64,000 nt of DNA, from positions 558,001 to 622,000 of the forward strand of contig NZ_JAKFGN010000001.1 of NCBI RefSeq assembly GCF_021502575.1, written 5' to 3'. Positions within the stretch are counted from its first letter, which is position 1. The number at the start of each line of letters is the position of its first letter. A program made the translations under genes and the position numbers. Under the pieces are notes generated by a model. It worked only from the letters and a program-made list of their open reading frames with translations, did no database searches and had not been told where the DNA came from. This document shows positions 60,898 to 64,000 of the stretch, in pieces. The DNA comes from Bradyrhizobium sp. G127 (GTDB taxonomy: Bacteria; Pseudomonadota; Alphaproteobacteria; Rhizobiales; Xanthobacteraceae).

Positions 60898-61698
60898 ATG
60901 TTAAGCTTGATGAGTGTGGCAAGAAAGATTTCCTCAAATCGTCAAACCAGTCCGGTGCGCGGGGATGACTTTGATGCCGACCGCGCAACGCGCGGGTTGG
61001 ATATAGATGACCGCTATAGGTCAACAGATCGCCAGATTAAGGCGGGATGTGATCTATTCCGCGCCGGTGAGAAAGGCGATGCAATCTACAGCCTCATCAG
61101 CGGGTGGGTTGCCCTGTATAGTTTGATGGAAGATGGTCGTCGGCAAATTCTCCAGTTCGCCCTGCCAGGAGCCGTGCTGGCCTTTATGCCTACACAGGGT
61201 TCAGTGATGAATTATAGCGCGCAGGCCCTTACCGATGCGACCGTCGGCATCATTCCGCATTCGAATCTTGGGCGTCTTGCTATGAGCAATCCTGAGATCG
61301 GAATCCAGCTTGCAGGTCTCATCTCACAAGATCGTAGCTTCGCTTATGACCATTTGTCCAGTATGGGTCGACGTTCCGCACGAGAGCGGGTGGCATACTT
61401 GCTTCTCGAACTGTTCATTCGATGTCGGCTGCGTTGGCCAGGACATCGCAGCGAGGAAATGTATCTGCCGTTGACTCAGGAGCACATTGGTGACGCAACG
61501 GGTCTCACCCACATTCATGTCAATCGGGTGTTGCGAAATTTACGAAAGGAAGGGGTGGCTGAATTTCACTATCGACGCCTTCGTATCCTAAATCCGGACA
61601 GACTCGTTGATGTTGCTGGAATCGATCCGCGTGTTGCTATGGCATGGATCGATAGTGATTTGTTGAATGAGGAAAATGCCCAGCGTTTCCTCTACTAG
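60898..61698 (+). CDS. Crp/Fnr-family regulator lacking cluster cysteines
   Basis: 266 aa. Cyclic-nucleotide-binding-type sensor (FRAGEKGDAIYSLISGWVAL), dimer helix and a C-terminal winged helix LTQEHIGDATGLTHIHVNRV. The recognition helix lacks the E-x-x-S-R of FNR/FixK. There is no N-terminal Cys cluster, and the position equivalent to FNR Cys122 is Gly (ATVGIIP). So it probably does not sense oxygen through an iron-sulfur cluster. Start ATG 60898 or 60910. Closely resembles the second regulator downstream. Confidence 0.88.
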   Translation: MLSLMSVARKISSNRQTSPVRGDDFDADRATRGLDIDDRYRSTDRQIKAGCDLFRAGEKGDAIYSLISGWVALYSLMEDGRRQILQFALPGAVLAFMPTQGSVMNYSAQALTDATVGIIPHSNLGRLAMSNPEIGIQLAGLISQDRSFAYDHLSSMGRRSARERVAYLLLELFIRCRLRWPGHRSEEMYLPLTQEHIGDATGLTHIHVNRVLRNLRKEGVAEFHYRRLRILNPDRLVDVAGIDPRVAMAWIDSDLLNEENAQRFLY

Positions 61699-62502
61699 TC
61701 TCACCCATTCACATCCATCGACGCTGCGATGTTGTTAGCGTCGCATCGTCGGCAGCATTTAGATATTCTGCTCCGATTGTGCGAGCCTTGAGCTGCTGAT
61801 TTGCAGCGGCCATCATGTTTGCCTAAGAAGGGACCATCTTGAATCATAATTAGAGACTGGATCGTTCAAATCGGGACGGTGACAGCAGATTGCTCTCTCG
61901 GATTGCCCCGTCATGGAAGCGCTTTAGCTTTTCTCAAGACGACGAGCATTTTGAGAAGGTTGCTCGGTGAACACGATCTTACCGAAGCACTTCGGAAACT
62001 GTCGCCTGAGGTGATCCATGTCTGGTGGAGGTCACGTCATATTCCTCCATTATCTTCTGCGTGTCTCAGAAATGACTGCGGTGCAGAGGGTTATGTAGGC
62101 GTTCTACATGGGGATCGTGATGCAGGCTTCTCGGTTTCGGAAGCAGGAAAGCGCTCGTATGTAGCTTCGGTGGGCCAACCGAACGCTTGAGAAATTATCG
62201 TCGGGCGATGACACTGCGGGATGCGACGAGGGGTGCACGAAAGTCGCTATGCCACCCCCGTGAGTGTTCGGGCGCCATCACGAGGCGATGGTGATCCCAA
62301 CAAATCTCACCAGATGTAAACATCGGAGTTATGTAAAGTGTAATATAACACAGACCAAAGCGTCTTAATAAAAGGAGAGGTGCTACCTCAAATTTAGGTC
62401 TCGGATTGCTGAAGTGGAAACCATTGAAATTCCAAGATTCGGCCTTCCACCCACTCCCCCTAGGCGAGGGAGTTCGTCTGCGACGACGTGGGTGGTCAAG
62501 CG
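61699..62502. other. Gap between the two Crp/Fnr genes
   Basis: About 800 bp. Open stretches on both strands (for example 61879-62190 on +) show no recognisable domain. No FNR palindrome found. Possibly a decayed gene. Confidence 0.35.
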
Positions 62503-63270
62503 ATGGCGAGTTTTCCAAGAAGATCAAGAGCACTACCGGTTGATTGTGTCGCCTGTCGGGTAAGTATTGAAGGGTTGTGCGGAGACTGTGCCTCGGAAGT
62601 GCGGAAGGTTCTTGCAGGCTACAAGTCGAGCGATCGTACAATTAACGCTGGTGAAGATCTGTTTCGGCCGGCTGAACCGTGTGCGGGGCTCTATCATCTC
62701 GTTGACGGATGGGTATTCTTATATAGCCTGATCAAAAATGGGCGTCGTCAAATCCTCCATTTTGTGCTCCCTGGGGCGTTGCTTGGGCTCTATCCTGGAC
62801 CTGTCGCAGTCTACGGTGCTGAGGCCTTAACGGAAGCCACAGTCTGCGTCATCCCGCATGAAAACCTCGGGCCACTCATCGAGGAACATCCCGGAATTGG
62901 ATTGCGCCTCGCCTGGACCGTCTGGCGTGAGCGGAATCTTGCATATGATCACCTTTCAAGTGTCGGGCAGCGCTCGGCACGCGAACGGGTCGCACGTTCC
63001 CTACTTGAGCTCTATGTTCGGTATCGCATGACGTGGCCAGCCTATCGTTCGGAGGAAATGCATCTTCCTTTAACCCAGGAGCATATTGGCGACGCGACAG
63101 GTTTGACTGGGATCCACGTCAATCGGATCCTGCGTGGCCTTTCCAACGAAAAGATTGTCGAGTTCCACTATCGACGACTCCGTATTCTGAATCCCGACAA
63201 GCTAGTGGATGTCGCTGGGATTGATCCCCAAACGGTCCTTTCATGGACAGGCCGACATCCGTCTGCCTAA
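62503..63270 (+). CDS. FNR-type Crp/Fnr regulator with four cluster cysteines
   Basis: 255 aa. N-terminal DCVACRVSIEGLCGDC gives Cys15-x2-Cys18-x7-Cys26 (the FnrN spacing) plus Cys29, and Cys115 in ATVCVIPHENL sits where FNR has Cys122, so all ligands for an oxygen-sensitive 4Fe-4S cluster are present. Sensor, dimer helix and winged helix LTQEHIGDATGLTGIHVNRI follow. The recognition helix has I-H-V-N-R instead of E-T-x-S-R, so its DNA site may differ from TTGAT-N4-ATCAA. ATG 62503 chosen by position relative to the Cys motif. Confidence 0.9.
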   Translation: MASFPRRSRALPVDCVACRVSIEGLCGDCASEVRKVLAGYKSSDRTINAGEDLFRPAEPCAGLYHLVDGWVFLYSLIKNGRRQILHFVLPGALLGLYPGPVAVYGAEALTEATVCVIPHENLGPLIEEHPGIGLRLAWTVWRERNLAYDHLSSVGQRSARERVARSLLELYVRYRMTWPAYRSEEMHLPLTQEHIGDATGLTGIHVNRILRGLSNEKIVEFHYRRLRILNPDKLVDVAGIDPQTVLSWTGRHPSA

Positions 63271-63405
63271 CATTGGTGTCCATGTATTGACGCTGTATGC
63301 GTGGCTCCGCGCTCTACTCGATATCGCCAGTCGTGATCCAGCCGATCATGACGGCAGGTCTTATGACGTCGGTCGAGCGCTTATCGGCTTTAGGGCTATG
63401 GGCAT

Positions 63406-63621
63406 CTAAGTGGTCTTCCCCGTACAGCAGCTGGTGCTGCTCTGGATCGGTGGACACGGCACAGATCCAAAAGAACAGAATACGCAACAGTCGCCTGCTA
63501 GTGGTCTTAGTCTCGCTCCACAGCCTTTGCAGTGATAAAAGAACTGGCAGGCATCAGTCGGCATCGTCTCGATAGCCTGATAGTTGCACTTCGGACAGGT
63601 GAGGGTTGATTCCAGCCGCAC
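63406..63621 (-). CDS. GDCCVxC-domain protein (Cys form of a selenoprotein family)
   Basis: 71 aa from GTG 63621 with AGGAAG six bases upstream. Two zinc-knuckle-like CxxC pairs (TCPKCNYQ; YHCKGCGARLRP) then GDCCVFCSFGSVPCPPIQ, the name-giving motif of the GDCCVxC family, and a CC near the end. Some members have selenocysteine at this site; here both codons are Cys (TGT TGC). Found with mercury, arsenic and copper islands; function unknown. Confidence 0.9.
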   Translation of the reverse strand: MRLESTLTCPKCNYQAIETMPTDACQFFYHCKGCGARLRPLAGDCCVFCSFGSVPCPPIQSSTSCCTGKTT

Positions 63622-63804
63622 GGATAGCTTCCTGCTTGTTGCTAACTATAACACATCTATGGTGGGCGTGCGGCCCCTTTCTGCTAGTTTATCTTCAAAC
63701 TGAGACATTACCGAAACACGCAGCTGGATAAACTGACTAAGGAATCCGAGCGCATCAGTGCGCATATCACATGGTCAGCTCCGCCATAAGCGCTGCGTCC
63801 GATA

Positions 63805-64000
63805 TCAGGGAGTAATCGCGACTTTCAGCACTCCGTCTCTCTGATGAGAGAAAAGATCATAGGCCTTCTCGATATCGTCGAGCTTGTAGCGGTGCGTGAC
63901 CAACGATGTCAGATCGACCCGGCCTGAAGCGATCACACCCATAAGGCGCCGCATCCGCTCTTTTCCACCCGGACATAACGCCGTTACGATCTTATGATCG
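63805..64000 (-). CDS. Zinc-dependent alcohol dehydrogenase, C-terminal part (runs off the window)
   Basis: The last 65 codons on the minus strand read IVTALCPGGKERMRRLMGVI, ASGRVDLTSLVTHRYKLDDI, EKAYDLFSHQRDGVLKVAIT, the C-terminus of medium-chain Zn alcohol dehydrogenases. Stop TGA at 63807-63805. The catalytic and NAD domains lie beyond position 64000. Confidence 0.88.
   Translation of the reverse strand, partial: DHKIVTALCPGGKERMRRLMGVIASGRVDLTSLVTHRYKLDDIEKAYDLFSHQRDGVLKVAITP

Noticed and set aside
61879-62190. 103-codon open stretch between the two Crp/Fnr genes
   Set aside because: No recognised domain; perhaps a decayed gene but I could not name it.
1-64000. CRISPR arrays, tRNA/rRNA genes, transposases and integrases
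   Set aside because: Looked for by eye on both strands; no repeat-spacer pattern, tRNA-like segment or DDE/tyrosine recombinase motif was found. A tRNAscan or ISfinder search would be decisive.

Overview
The window reads as a metal-resistance and energy-metabolism island from an alphaproteobacterium, most like the Bradyrhizobiaceae (Bradyrhizobium, Nitrobacter, Afipia, Rhodopseudomonas). This is inferred from family content (FixK/FNR-type boxes, DUF3141/phasin PHB genes, a 2-oxoacid:ferredoxin oxidoreductase module, copper genes) and from the GC-rich codon use of the central part. The two flanks (about 1-16 kb and 56-64 kb) look less GC-rich and hold more decayed genes, as expected for a plasmid or genomic island. 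I saw no tRNA, rRNA, CRISPR array, transposase or integrase.

Layout. 0-2 kb: OpgC-like acyltransferase and a DUF1622 membrane protein. 2.4-10.7 kb, all on +: a copper cluster with a Spy/CpxP-like chaperone, a three-gene trans-membrane electron-transfer module (a signal/Met-rich/TM/FNR/2Fe-2S fusion, a di-haem b-type membrane protein, a seven-haem cytochrome c), then CopA, CopB and a Tat-exported Cys-rich Csp-type copper store. 10.8-16 kb: a restriction-endonuclease-like protein, an oleate hydratase and a TetA-like MFS pump. 16-32 kb: a decayed DUF411 gene, a FixH/YtkA-like + CusB + CusA operon, cytochrome b561, a VIT-family transporter gene broken by one stop codon, an MFS pump, a two-component system and a divergent TolC + second CusA pair. 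32-38 kb: sigma factor, thiolase, phasin and DUF3141 (PHB-type metabolism). 38-49 kb, on -: an apparent operon CopB-type P1B ATPase / PRPP synthetase / small membrane protein / phosphoketolase-like enzyme / beta-CASP ribonuclease / long-form thymidine (AMP) phosphorylase, followed by an MgtC/DUF4010 protein. 49-56 kb, on -: DASS anion transporter, GltD-like iron-sulfur flavoprotein and KorAB. 56-64 kb: PPK2, a DUF2933 + isoprenylcysteine-methyltransferase pair, DUF6629, a NifX-like protein, two Crp/Fnr paralogues, a GDCCVxC protein and the 3' end of a zinc alcohol dehydrogenase.

How it fits together. Copper is handled in every compartment: periplasm (CopA, Csp, Spy-like, FixH-like), outer membrane (CopB, TolC), inner membrane (CusA pumps, P1B-3 ATPase). 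The least familiar part is the electron conduit at 3.1-6.8 kb, which by its domains could move electrons from cytosolic NAD(P)H through an FNR/ferredoxin domain and a di-haem membrane protein to a periplasmic heptahaem cytochrome, with a Met/Cys-rich periplasmic extension and copper genes beside it. Two perfect FNR/FixK palindromes and several near matches lie upstream of separate units, and one of the two local Crp/Fnr proteins has all four FNR cluster cysteines, so low-oxygen control of part of the island is plausible. All functional statements are homology judgements made by eye; no database search was run.
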